DNA of 64,000 bases, from NCBI GenBank assembly GCA_008360955.1, contig LUCM01005701.1, positions 260,886 through 324,885 on the forward strand, read 5' to 3'. This document shows positions 23,130 through 34,943 of the stretch, piece after piece (within the stretch, counting starts at the first letter, position 1; each line of letters opens with the position of its first letter). Below the pieces are notes generated by a model. That model saw only the letters and a program-made list of their open reading frames with translations, did not search any database and had not been told where the DNA came from. The stretch comes from Fasciolopsis buskii (Eukaryota; Platyhelminthes; Trematoda; Plagiorchiida; Fasciolidae). A program made the position numbers and the translations under genes.

Positions 23130-23850
23130 TAATTCAACAGAAAATGACAACACGGTCGCAACTGTTCACGGTTCACTGCTTATCCTTCAGTGTCTCCAGC
23201 AAGCTAGGTGATGGGTGTTTCGGACCCCAATCAACAAAACGTGAGACACCTACTGTACATTTTCTCACTCCACATTGTCACGTCATCTGTTGGCCTCAAC
23301 ATGGTTTCTTCCGTTCCTTGAGAGGAACTAAAATTGGGGCACGGTATGGTAGACGAGTGTAAGCCATACGCAACACGTGACCCAACCAACTTAGTTTCAT
23401 AGGCTGAAACGAGGTATTCTGAGACCCGGAATCTAGTATTACATTCCTGACCTCCATATAACTCATCCGGTCACTCCATCCAATCCTAGCCATACTACGC
23501 AGACATCGATAGTCGAAAACCTCCAACCGACGAATATCTCCCGCACGCATGCTTTATGTCTCGCAACCGTACAACAGAACTGAAAGCGTTGCATCACAGT
23601 ACACTCGACCTTTCAACTTCAGTGAAATATCAGGCCGACGCCACAGGTGCTTCAGTCCAGCGTAAGCTGCTCGAACCTTGGATATACGCGTATTTACCTC
23701 CACTGCTGAGCTACCATCTTTGGAAACGCAGCTACTGAGGTAGGTGAAACGGTCTACAATCGTGAGTTCTTCTCCGCTCAGGACCAAGTGCAGCACTGCT
23801 GTCGTCCAGTCCTGAAACAGCACTTTGCACTTTGAAGGTGTAAATGAACG
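23130..23850 (-). mobile_element. RTE-like LINE remnant 1 (C-terminal region)
   Basis: Best-preserved LINE piece. From the right: TPSKCKVLFQDW, then VDRFTYLSSCVSKDG, KVRAAYAGLKHLWRR and LLYGCET. After an in-frame TAA, where Trp is expected, come IRRLEVFDYRCLRSMARIGW, MKLSWLGHVLRM and YTRLPYRA. The last recognisable block, VDWGPKHPS with LETLKDK (about 23150-23230), is the conserved WGP tail. This is the region after the RT palm that fluke RTE-like elements end with. The RT catalytic boxes are not included, so the copy is 5'-truncated. The single stop near 23551 splits an otherwise nearly continuous frame. Confidence 0.85.
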
Positions 23851-23939
23851 ATGCTACTGGAAGAATGGATCAGTTCAAAGCCCACACTGCTGTCGCAAGT
23901 TGGTAAGTAGGAGAGGTGGACAGATTTATTCACCTGCGT

Positions 23940-24480
23940 GATTGTATATCGGAAGAAGTGCCTTTGTGTACATAGAAAGCATCTGTGGCGTCCGTTTGAT
24001 ATCCGGTTACCGATCAAAAGTCGAGTATTCTCAGCAGCAATGATGTCAGTATTGCCGTACGGCTCTGAAAGATGGCCGTTGGGAGAAAACATTCGAAGAC
24101 TTTTGGTGTTTGACCACCGTTGCCTTCGCACTACTGGTAAAATCTGGTGATTAACCTAGAGGTTGGGTGTAAAGTACGTGGTCCTAGAGTGCAGTCTTTG
24201 GAAAATACACTGAACCAAAATATGGTGTCTCGGACATGTTTTATGCATGCCCACCGAACGACTGCCTCATTATACGCTGTTCCTCGAGGGAGAAAATGGC
24301 TGGAGGACGGTTCGAGGTAGTCACTGGATGACATGGGCAGCAAGTACGAAAACTCTAATCAGTGGAATGGCTCGCGTAGGTTCAGTGAGACCACCGGGCT
24401 GGGGTCCACGAGATTCCCCGAGGAAAATGTTGGAGACAATGGGTGAAGTAGTTCAGTGTCGCATGCAGTAGCGTTCTTGC
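23940..24480 (+). mobile_element. RTE-like LINE remnant 2 (C-terminal region, opposite strand)
   Basis: Plus strand: KHLWRPFDIRLPIKSRVFS, SVLPYGSERW, then IRRLLVFDHRCLR before a stop near 24149. A damaged stretch follows, then LGHVLCMPTERLP, GENGWRTVRGSHWMTW and RVGSVRPPGWGPRD with LETMGEV to about 24470. It holds the same domain as remnant 1 but with different residues and in the opposite direction, so it is a different insertion and not the other half of one copy. Both copies point away from each other, about 90 bases apart. Confidence 0.82.
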
Positions 24481-24969
24481 ATTCGAAACCTAGTTATCAG
24501 ATGTCAGTGACCAAGGTTGGACCACTCACAAGCTGGTCAAAATCCTGCTGCTGCCTCCGAATCTGGGATCGCTGCTGATCCAGATCATATCGACTGGGAA
24601 AAAAGCATGACGTGGTAGTTGGTGAGGTAGTTATGTAGCACATACCCAAGCCAACAAAATCGGTGATTGGAATATCGCATTCATTATGAACACACGCCTG
24701 GTACTGCTCAAGCTTTGGACCTGCCAGCTTCCTTGTCGCCATTAGACTTCTAGCTTCTTCTATTTTGGTGAAGAAACAGTATGACAAACACGTGTCCACC
24801 ACGCGCAACGCGACCCAATAAAGCTTATTAAACTGAATATACCATGACATGATATTATGTGAACCAGCACCCCTAAAGTTAATATAAATTATATGGCCAT
24901 TCCCTGAAAACTTAGCAGTGGTCGACAACCTCAAAGCGACGAACATTAGCACAAACTTCGTGCCTCGCT
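24481..24969 (-). other. Open minus-strand stretch between RTE remnants, unassigned
   Basis: A 151-codon minus-strand frame (24497-24952) begins just past the end of RTE remnant 2. It has Gln-rich sequence near its end and a CYITTSPTTTS stretch. I recognise no domain. It may be a 3' untranslated or insertion segment of a neighbouring RTE copy, or a chance frame; it is long but not beyond chance for the window. Confidence 0.3.
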
Positions 24970-26660
24970 ATCATACAAAACCGAGTGCACAGCGACGCAG
25001 TACACGACCTCTCAACTTCAACGAAATACGTGGTAAGTGCCACAGGTGCTTCGGTTCGAGGAACACCGCCCGAGCCTTGCATATACGCGCGCTCACCTCC
25101 GACAGTGCCACCATCTTTCCGTCACGTGCCTTTCGATGAGGGTGAAATGGTCTACAATTAGCGGTTTTTATGACAGGCTCGAAGCATAAGTTTAGTGGAA
25201 GGGTAAACCTCGTGGCCTCAACGGCCCACTACATGGGTGGGGAGAAGCGGCAACCATGACCGTGAAACTTAGAGTGGAACGGTAGCATGCATGGAATAAC
25301 GATTTTTCAAGAGGTTGAGTGACGGACCTGAAAAGTACGGAAACAAAAAACTAACATCAGCACCTAATCAACAAAATCGATATAGGGGCCAATGGGGAAC
25401 AGGCCACAATAAAACCGCGCAAGGTCTCGACAGATCAAGTGTGGTTCGAATCGGACGAAAGCTAATTGACATCCGCTCACCATGTGTGACTCTAGAAACC
25501 AATGACGTCCAATCCCAAAAGCAGCTACAGCTATTCCCAGTTTGTCTAGTGCTTGTGGAGTGTGTCCCATACATTTGGAAAAGCGAAGATGCCGTCGGCA
25601 TTTTAAAGACTACAGATCCCTCCATTACTGTCCAAGATCCTGGTGACCCCCCAAAGCGTCCTCTATCACCTCGTCGATTTCAAATTCATATCGGAGTGGC
25701 TGTTGGTTTGGAACAAATTTAGTAGCTCACTGCATACCTGCAGGCAGCCAGAAACATACGATTACAATGGTCGTAGTAGGTTAAAGAACTTATTTGGCAT
25801 GTATTTTCGCTGAAAAGAACCGAAGAGTGTCGTTTTGTCATTTGAATTGAATGCGCCTTTCAAGTCTGGAAAAACCACGATCGTCGAACGATAGTGTGTT
25901 TGTGTTTGTATGTGCCTGTGGAGCGTTATAATTACCTTGTGAAGGGCGAAAATCTACTGGATGCAACCTCAACTCGGACGAAATCCAGCCAGCGGTTAGC
26001 GGACATTACTCTTGCGAACCGATATCAAGAGACGCAGCGTTAGGGAAGCTAAAACCTTGGTAATTAATGAGCTTAAACTGATCCCATTTCGAGCAACATA
26101 ATCATTACATTTTTTTTACTGAACGTGGGTACGACCAATAGCTTTCCCGATGATGCAGACAACGGAGCAATTCACCATCATTCAGTTCTAGAAGAGCTTG
26201 GAGAAGTTCATCGAATCCAACCAATGTCTTTCGCTTCAACAGTCGGATGTCTGACTCTGTTTCTAAATCTGTCGAATGTTCCATTAACAACTAAAGATTC
26301 ACAATTTCTGACGTTCGATTAACTACACTAGTGTGCGGCTGGCTAAACCGCTCCCCGAAGTGTTCGGCCAAAATTCGAACCTTTAGTGTCTGAAGCAAAC
26401 AAACTCTTCACTTCCGCTACCCAAGGCTTTACTGACCGAAAGCGCCGCCCCTCCAGTTTCGCGTAAAGTTCAGGCGGTCTTTGAATGTTACCCGAAGCAG
26501 CTGCAAATTGCATCGCTTCGGCTTCCTTCATCAAGCAATCTTTTACGACCATTTTTGAAGCATTTTGTTGCTTGACTTTTAGGGGCCGGGATACTCTCTT
26601 CCTCTCTTTACAGTTAGAGTATAAGAGGAGACAAAGAGACCGCCGAAGACAGAAGACAAA
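24970..26660 (-). mobile_element. RTE-like LINE remnant 3 (linker, reverse transcriptase, thumb)
   Basis: Minus strand, from the right. EAEAMQFAAASGN at 26343-26552 is the linker after the endonuclease. IRLLKRKTLVGFDELLQALL at 26105-26290 is the SAGPDxLPPALF block. RNGISLSSLITKVLASLTLR and GFRPS follow, then RSTIVVFPDLKGAFNS at about 25840-25885 is block A with its Asp kept and the later Asp changed to Asn. EIDEVIEDALGG is the FxxxIDE helix. NADG at 25591-25602 stands where YADD is expected, so a catalytic Asp is lost. The thumb piece EVSARICKARAVF with PKHLWHLPRISLKLRGRV is at 24970-25110. A segment at about 25200-25520 does not match and may be an insertion. The 135-codon plus-strand frame at 25315-25722 is an antisense shadow of this element. 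Confidence 0.78.
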
Positions 26661-26859
26661 GGTTCAATGAAAGAGAGAACCCGTGAAAAACTAACCGTGT
26701 ACAATTTCAATGTACTTTACCTCTTCCAACAGCAAAGATAGATTTCGGAAACAATGAAATAAAACTTGTCCAAAGTGGTAGCAAAGTTCGTGGTATGTAA
26801 TAAATCACAATTTACACTTAAGGGATCTGATTGTACTCTCCTGAACGTGGAACGACAAA

Positions 26860-27010
26860 ATATGCAGCGAACCTGAGCAACTTAGTTGTCGCACATCTTC
26901 GTGGTTGGGGCCCAAAAGACTGGTCAACAAGCTGGCTGGTGGCACTAGCAGCGAACCGTGAACAGTGGTGATCCTGCTATCATTTTCTGTCGAAACAGAA
27001 TAATTAAAGG
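26860..27010 (+). mobile_element. RTE-like LINE remnant 4 (3' tail only)
   Basis: Plus-strand translation gives VVAHLRGWGPKDWS followed by WLVALAANREQW, the conserved end of fluke RTE-like proteins, the same block that ends remnants 1 and 2. Upstream of about 26830 the resemblance fades, so only the last part of a copy is present. It lies just beyond the upstream end of remnant 3 and points away from it. Confidence 0.65.
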
Positions 27011-30000
27011 AATATACTTTTGCACAATTATGCTATATTCCGTATGTTGCCTACTGTGGCATTGTTTTTTCACCGCCTGCGTAGGTCTACTCCCTATTAC
27101 CCTCGCATACTCACCTTATAAGAACATAACTGGGAGGAAGGTAGAGGTCATTGGGCTTCCCCATTTTTTTTAAAGATTAACGGCGATGATGTGTTTTTCG
27201 TGCATTCCCCAAAACCGTCGAAATGTGGGACCATTTTATCCATTGCATCTCTGTTTAACTTAAATGATATCTTTGCAGACTGATGCCAGCTTAGAGGCAA
27301 CCTTGCAGGAGTGTCTTGCGTTTAGTTGCATTCATGCGCTTTTAGTCGAAGCAGCAGACATTCCGCCAGAGATTTGCGTCGCTTTCGGTCTTGCTTGCTA
27401 ATTATGTCAGTAGATTTTGTCCATAAATCAAAACCCAAAATGTGCATTAAATTTCGAATGCGAACATGTCTGTACTCAAGTTCTGAATGGCATCAAATAA
27501 GCAACGTTTTTTGTTACCGTTGAATTCCTTTTGTCTAAGCAGCTGTTATTTTTTATTGCATATTGTATGTTAAATATGGATGGTTTTTAAGAAAGGGACC
27601 GTTTTGCAGCTTGTGAATCCTCATACATCTCGAGTGAAACTGCGCGAAAACCGTGATCGTAACCCATTTTTTTACGATCCAGTGAACGTAGCCAATATTT
27701 TACCAGGTATTGCTAGCGATAACGATAATCCATACTGATCACATCATGATACTGTTTGCGTGCGTGTTTGGATGTGCGATCCTTCATATTCATTGAGGGT
27801 TCAGCAATTAGACCTACATCTTAAATGTACCTATTAGGCCTAGAAAGCACCAACAGTATGATAGTCTATTACTCAATATATCATATTTTCCCGCAACATC
27901 ATTTAAAACCCATAAATGCATTGATATTTGACGTGAAACTCAATTGGCGAACAGTATCAACAATGACTTTGAGATCTGTCTAATGGGACAAACTACTCCA
28001 TCATTTGCATTTTTAAGCTCAATAGTATTTTGCTGACAGCTTTTTACGCTTTCTTGCTAACATTGTGCTTCTACTTTTGTGTTGTGGTTCATCCACGTGG
28101 ACACTGTTACTTAGTTTTATTGCACTTTTATCTGTAACTCCGCAAAATGCTTGTATATTAAGTTTATTTTGGATATTGCGTTGGACATGAGGGTGCGTAA
28201 AGAACAAGCTATGTTATGTTCCCTTCCCTAGCCAATATGCTGAATGACTAGGGATACAAAAGGGTGTTCACCTCCCCTCAGATGAATACTTAATCGGATC
28301 AAGTTGCTGTGCGTCCACAGAACCAATCGGACTAGAATGAACGTAAGCATCTCTTATAAAATACTAATCAAAGATCCCATCACTCTTTAGATATCTGGTG
28401 ACTTCCAATTGAATCCAAGGCTGTAAGCGGCTGTTGCTTACACCGTGGGTGTTGTCCCCTCGATTTTGCTCATGTGCAGCACTAAGGATGTGAAATGGAA
28501 TAGGTAAAATAAATTTAGACTGCAGAGACTTGATTTTTTCCGTATATAAATGAAAAAACCAGGGTTTTCGAGTCACTGGTAAAACTGACGACTTAGGATG
28601 ATGCATTGAGTAAAACCGGGGAGAACTAAAATACTCAGTAAGTTTGGAGGACATGTACATGATTGCATATGATCTCAATTCAGAATAATGTATGCGATAA
28701 AATAGCAGCTAGGGCAAAATGTAAAAGGTTGGTCCAAAGAACTAGCGAGAGACCAGATCCCCGGTCTGTAAATCATGATCCAAGACGAACTGCTTCTCAC
28801 AATCGATATCTTCCTAATTTAGATACCTGGAAATGTAGGCGAGATGGCTGGTATCAGTAAGATGGGGCACAGTAATACTGAAGTGCTTGGCGGTGATCAC
28901 GGAATCTGCCATCTTGGACACTCCTTGCGAGTGTTAGCATTTATGTTTATCAGACAAGCGATGAAATCAGTTTATGAATTAACGCAAGTCAGACATGATA
29001 TATTCTTCGTGAGTGGATTTTTCAAAGACGACTGTCGTGACATTAGGACCACACCAACACCCAAAGCGCAGCAAAAGTCTTGCGAATAACATCGTAGTTT
29101 GTTTACTCAATCAAAATAAATACATCAGAATAGATTTGACTAACGTTCCACTCTTCAGCAGAAATCATCAAAAACTTCAAACCGCTGACTGTGAGCATTT
29201 CTACTGACTCATTTTTGAAAGGTAAGTCGGGGTTCTCATTTGTCGGCGCAACCCATCTAATGTTCAGGAACACGGCCTCGGTGAATTACCTACTACTAGC
29301 GTGGAAAATTTGATTCTGATTTCATTTCAAACACCTATACATGTTTGCAGATATACGTAAATATACATAGCTCACAATCACTTGCAATTTAAATGTGGTG
29401 CCGGTATTTTCTATGCTGAACTTACCATTATCCCGACCCCACCGTTCACTTAAGGACATCAGATCATCCGGTCAACCTCGCACTCGAAACAACGGACTGG
29501 AGGTTTGCTTTCATTTGAGCTTATCAGTGGTGGATGTTCTCTTCGTCGTACCCAGGGTTTGAACTCGAGTTTTACAATTGAAAGTCTTGTGTATTATTAC
29601 GGGTACTCCCAGATGTCCCGGTGGGCGACTTATGAACAAATTTAACTCGTAGGTTCCGATTCTACTGGACGGAATATGGTAGTGTATGGTTGGAACACGC
29701 TTTCTGATTGAAAATTCCTTGTCCGAAACCTGAGTGTGATTATAAGGATATGCACCCTGATAAGCACTAATAAAAATAACGTTTATAGACACAACCAAAC
29801 TATTTTGTTGCTTTCACTGCTATCACCCTGATTGATGGCAACAAAAACTGGGTTGGTGCTTGTGGATGGTGCCACGACGGATCCAAAGGTTTCACGGCTT
29901 CAGTCATTTGACAAGTCAGCATTAAACTCCTTAACCTCCTTACTATTCGAGATGCAATACAAAATGACATTTAAAATCCTTACACATGAATTTGCGTAAT

Positions 30001-32393
30001 ATCAAATCTGAAAGTAGGTCTGCAGAGACCGAAACCACGTCTACAGCAGCAAACAACATGAAGATCACATGAAAATCGGTATTCCAAGCAACTGTAACCA
30101 AAGAATTCCACATAATTGTGACCGCTTATTTTGAGTCCAAGACAAGCCCTACATAATAAGATGGGGCAATGAAATGGGCGGCCCATCGTCCAGTGAAGCG
30201 GAAGTAATTAAAAGATATTTGTCAGAAATATATAAAAGCACAAGCGTGTGACTTATTCTTATGGAACCAAATTCGGGTGAGCTTCCAAGTTTTTCACCTC
30301 TAATGAAGGTCATTTTCGAGAAAAATGAATCTTCTAGTGCGTTTACTACTGTTTCTGCAGTTCTCAGGAGTTAGCATTGAAGGATGTGAAGGCGAATCTA
30401 ACACATAATTCACGCCTAATAAATATTCCGTTATCATGTCAGAAGTAGTTTCTTTTCTGTTTCCAATCTATTTCGAGCTTCCATGCTGAGTATTCTTATA
30501 ATTATCTCATCACAGGGTAACTGACTAAGATAATTCATGAACCCAAGGATTTTGAAGACTTCGTTCAATAAAGCTACCGCTCAATTTGAGGCTAAGCAGC
30601 AAGTGCATCTGTGCGTTCCTCGGTTACTATTTGCATGCTCATTGTTGTTTCTGTCACTATAACAAACACTGAACCAAATGCCTTTCTTATGGAATAAAAT
30701 AGAGAACCACTTCCCAATTTTCATGATTCAGAAGAGACCATTGATCCACGATCCAATCCAATTTTCAGCTAAAACAAGCAAGAAAGTACACACTTATGTG
30801 ATACTTGTATCACATTGGTTTCATTGTTCCAACAAGCTCATGCTTAGCTAAAGAGGAATTCCCGAAAAGATGGAGAATTTGCGTGTATGCGCACTGACCG
30901 AATCGTTTGAAATTTCCAAGTTTGTGCACACCCGATTATATCTGAATTCAATGACCTATGGGACAAAGAAATTCATGGGAAGCCTGGAGCTGATACGGAT
31001 AAAAACAGATCATCTGGGGTTACATGCACACGTTCTTTACGAATGATTTGCTCCCAACGGTTGACGGCCATTGTGGTTACCGAGTGCTCTAGGCTACTAC
31101 TAACAAGCTAGGTTAACACAACTACTTCCGATGCCGCGGAGATAGTGCATATTTTGTGCTTCTGTCTGGGATATCATTTTAGGTAATTTTAATAGGTAAA
31201 TTTTATTAATCAGAGCCAGCATACCAGTTTGGCAGAACTACTTTGCTTGCTCAAACTTTTTCGTTGCCCGTATCTTTGGCGCTGTTGGCCCTTAACCCCT
31301 CTCAGTAAATTTGAGTTCTGGGTTCTTGTGGTTTGATTGCCTGCTCGGTCTCTGTGAACTTGACTAGCATTGGTTAACCTAATTTCGAGTGGATCTCCTC
31401 ACGTTGTTGCAAGGGGTTTAAGGGATTTTGTGCACAATAACTCATGGCCGTGTTTGGCTTACATAGTTATTCTGAAGTGGGCTGATGTTGAATCGTTTTG
31501 TTTCATGTTGATCTTGGCGACCGTTTCATGAATATGGTACATGAGCACAGTCGGATTCTCGAAGATTTTTTGACTTTTTTGCGTGCAGATCTAGTAAAAA
31601 TCGTGTTTATTTTATCTTTCAACCCCAAACATTGGGTATCTTCATGACTGAATTTGGCAAGTGGTAATCGTGCGGCATAAATGTAACTCAAATACCTGAA
31701 CAAATAATTCATGCTTCTGATTGAGTAACTCGAAGTAAAAAAAGGCAAGATATATATTTTTAAATTTGTTTTGTTAGGCTGAAATCAAGTATATACTGCA
31801 GGCACTTCCAATGTGCTAGACGTGTTTATTGGGTCAACTGGATCTGGAAAATGAAGAGTTATTTGCTATTTACAAAAAAGTTCAATCTAGAAAGAGTAAG
31901 ATGTGATCAGTTTTCGCGTACTGCATTCAATTAGCCATCACTCACTTGATGAAAATCTTTCTATTTCCATGTAGTTGGAAAGCGACTTTATTGATGATTT
32001 GAAAACTTTACGTCAATTCACTTGTTGCGCTAATCAGTAGTGACATGAATAAATACGGTTTCAGCAGGAACAAAGATGCAAGGTGGCCTCGAGTTAATTT
32101 GCCTTCGCCTCTACAAATTTTGGCTTTAGTTCCGTGAACCTAAAGGAGAGGCTGGGAAGCATAATTTTTCTCGATGCTACAATGCTGGTGTCGAAAGACG
32201 AACTTCAAGAACTATTATTTTGTACTAGATGTCGGTAAGAGCTCTACCTTGAGAAGCCCTACCATTTTCACGGTTTTCTTAGGGAACAACTCAGTGGGAA
32301 GGCGCTCTTCCATAAAATAGGAGAAAGCCCTTATTCTCTTTGCCTTCAAACGGGAGGTTAAGCCAAGTACATTTCATATGCTTCTGTCGAAAT

Positions 32394-32395
<2 letters not shown>
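27011..32395. other. AT-rich stretch without recognised genes
   Basis: Short frames only (60-104 codons, both strands). None carries a motif or element resemblance that I can name. The density of retroelement remains drops sharply here compared with the left 27 kb, and stays low to the end of the window. Confidence 0.5.

Positions 32396-32424
<29 letters not shown>
32396..32424. repeat. (AT)14 microsatellite
   Basis: An uninterrupted run of alternating A and T, 29 bases, flanked by ordinary AT-rich sequence. It is a likely length-variable locus. Confidence 0.95.
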
Positions 32425-33664
32425 CGAAAGTGTTCATGCATCGTCTAATTCTAATCTTGTGTCAACCACAGAACGAGAAGCGTACGCGATGCTTTAAAAT
32501 AGATTCATACTACTTTGGACTCTTGCTTTTGAGGCTGAACGATATTGCTAGCGAATTCGCGGTGTGCTTGCGCTCTCGAGGAGTTAAGTTGGTTTGGACG
32601 ATTGAGTGAAATATGTTTAACGGGTAAAATGACCCAATAAATTGATTTCATCTTCTGTGGGGTAATTATGTAACGAGTCACTCAATTTTGTTTCCAATAA
32701 AGTCAGTGTATTCCTGAGGATCTAGTGACTGCTGTACAGGGAAACTAATGATTGTGTCTTGCCTTGCTTATGGTTTACCAGATTTTCCTGGAACAACAAT
32801 TACTTTTACTTTGTTCATCAAAAGGTCGCTAATATCACTGTAAAGTTTGGCAATCTTAAAAACAGTGTGATTAGTACCTTATTTCTATGTATCCAAAGTA
32901 GCAATGAACTTGCTTGCATGTGAGATACCGGAATGAAAATTTAGGAAGGCAATGGAAAAACGTATTTGCAATAGCCTGAAAAGAGAGCTGGGCGATCCGA
33001 AATCAATCTGTGGAAATGGACTTTCTATACACGAGTAGTTCTTCTGGTGCACATTGCGTTACATGCCTGAAAGTTAGCAAGTACACCGAAATGATAACCC
33101 CGAGGGAATTTGTTTTCACCTCATTACTACATCTGTAGCTTTGGGTAGTTGATTTCATAAAAATTACCTGTACTCCGTGGTTGGTAAAAAGAAAGTACTA
33201 CTGAATATCTTGTGGTGATTAGGTCACGGTAGTCGTGAAGATTGTGCCTGTTTGACCAATTTGAACCACAGAATTTCACCTTTACCGGTTTTAGTTTTTG
33301 AAATCGCAACACACATTTAAGTTTGCTACATGAGGCCGCGTTGTTGGCTTCAGTTATTTCATTTCAATCTCCAATTTTTTCACTTTTTCCCCTGCCGAAG
33401 AAGTGCCAAATTCATTCACTATTGCAGTTTGCCTTTTGTAAAGGTTCATTTTACTCCATCTGCAAACTGACCGTTGAAGGAGCGATTTTTCCAGATATCC
33501 ATCGCCTGAACAGAAGCATAATTAGTTGAAAGTAGTTATTTGTTTGCAGACACCATCTTTCAGTCGGGATTCGTTTGTGCCAAGCTGGGTTTATGAACCA
33601 AAAAAATTCTTCTATCTTTTACTTCCATTATTATCGAAACAACAATGTACATCAATCGTCAGCA
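32425..33664. other. AT-rich stretch without recognised genes
   Basis: Contains only short frames on both strands. Nothing assignable. Confidence 0.5.
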
Positions 33665-33785
33665 AGGAGGCTGCGGCCGGCAGAGGGCTGCCACGTGGAG
33701 AAGTTGACCGGCAGTGGGAGGACTCGAACCCTCGACTTTCACGTCCAGACGCCACCACCTCATCCGTTTAGCTACCACCGGCCAT
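33665..33785 (-). repeat. tRNA-derived SINE-like repeat
   Basis: Read on the minus strand, the segment has a tRNA-like head: TAGCTAAACGG close to an RNA polymerase III A box, and 31 bases after TAGCTAAACGGAT the sequence GGTTCGAGTCC, an exact match to the B-box consensus. Beyond it lies CCCACTGCCGGTCAAC and a GC-rich tail with GGCAGCCCTCTGCCGG. It does not fold as a clean tRNA (the acceptor ends pair poorly), and a diverged copy sits at 14715-14836, so a SINE family is the better reading than a tRNA gene. Much more GC-rich than its surroundings. Confidence 0.68.
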
Positions 33786-34749
33786 ACAGTTAGGTTGGAC
33801 TAGTCTATTACTGCCAGTCACCTGCGGATAACACAATTTTATTAAATAACCCTGACCCAGTACAGTCCACTAGGACCTGCGGGTATCTTCATTCGTTCAC
33901 ATTTAACACAAGCCGCAGTGAGAACGAGCTCAAGTGTTTGTTTGCTGGCAGTAGTATTATTTTGTCGTCTTGTCATTGTGTGATCACATGCCCATCACGA
34001 AATTTTTTCTCTGATACAGCTGACTCCCATTTGTTTTGGATGGGCTTTCAATATATTTTTACCTCACTATTCTTTGTACTAAACGCTTTATTGTCGTTCA
34101 TTTGAGTAAGTGACAAAAACAAAACAATGAAGTATGGACTCGTTTACTCTTGTAATTCTTCTTGAAATCCTCAGCCAGTGGGTTCTGGATGCTAGGCGGA
34201 AATTTCGTCTGCGGCGAAAACAGACTGTTTGGGACATGTCTCTTCATTTTTACTGCCTTGTACAATTTTCAAATTACCAGTACGAATTTAATTTGCTTAT
34301 CGGAAACCAAGCCTGTGCTCTGGGATTAACATCCAGTGACGGTGAATTTAAACCAAGTAGTTTTATAGGTTGCGTTACATACATGCACAAAAGCGCGCCA
34401 TTTTGTTCATTTTTAGGTCCCTCATGTATTTATGACTAAGTACATACGTGTGCTTCCACTTCCTGGCTTAAGTTTCCTCGTACTTCCGACTCACGAGGAA
34501 CATGTTGACGAGAGAGAGAGGGACTGGACCAACCACGTGAGGTACGTGGCAGCACTTAGAAATAGTAAAAAAACTGTTTCCTACGAGCCGCAAAGTATTT
34601 TCTTTTGAGTGAGAAGTTTGCGTCAGGTTTGCTGTGATAAAACAGTAGTAGACAGCATTAATTAACAACATCATCTCCCGCTCTCCAGTAGTTTGCCTAG
34701 GTCTGCTGAAGGTAACGTTGCGGTGATTCGTGAAATTAAACAAACTGTT

Positions 34750-34943
34750 CGGTGTCTGTCCGGTAGCGTATTTGCTGAGGTATTCGAATCAAAAGCTTTC
34801 GACCTTGGTTCGCGTCCCAGTTCGGGTGCGGTGGGTTTGCACTGCTCATGATCACTGACAAGAATAAAACAGCTGTACAGTGCCTGCATGGTTTCTTAAT
34901 GGTGAATTGAGCTTTGATATCACATAGTGATTAATTTTATGAC
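34750..34943 (+). repeat. Second SINE-like repeat family (tRNA-like head, distinct tail)
   Basis: A GC-richer segment in AT-rich DNA. It contains GGTTCGCGTCCC, ten of eleven positions of the polymerase III B box, then GGTGCGGTGGGTTTGCACTG. Its 3' part, from about 34875 (ACAGTGCCTGCATGGTTTC and onward), matches both arms of the palindrome at 55959-56089. Three partial copies of the same tail in this window show a dispersed repeat. A clear A box is not visible, so the tRNA origin is likely rather than shown. Confidence 0.55.

Noticed and set aside
25315..25722. 135-codon plus-strand frame
   Set aside because: Overlaps minus-strand RTE reverse transcriptase blocks and has no recognisable domain of its own.
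33720..33760. A functional tRNA gene at the exact B box
   Set aside because: Acceptor arms pair poorly and a diverged copy with the same GC-rich tail exists at 14.7 kb, which fits a SINE better.
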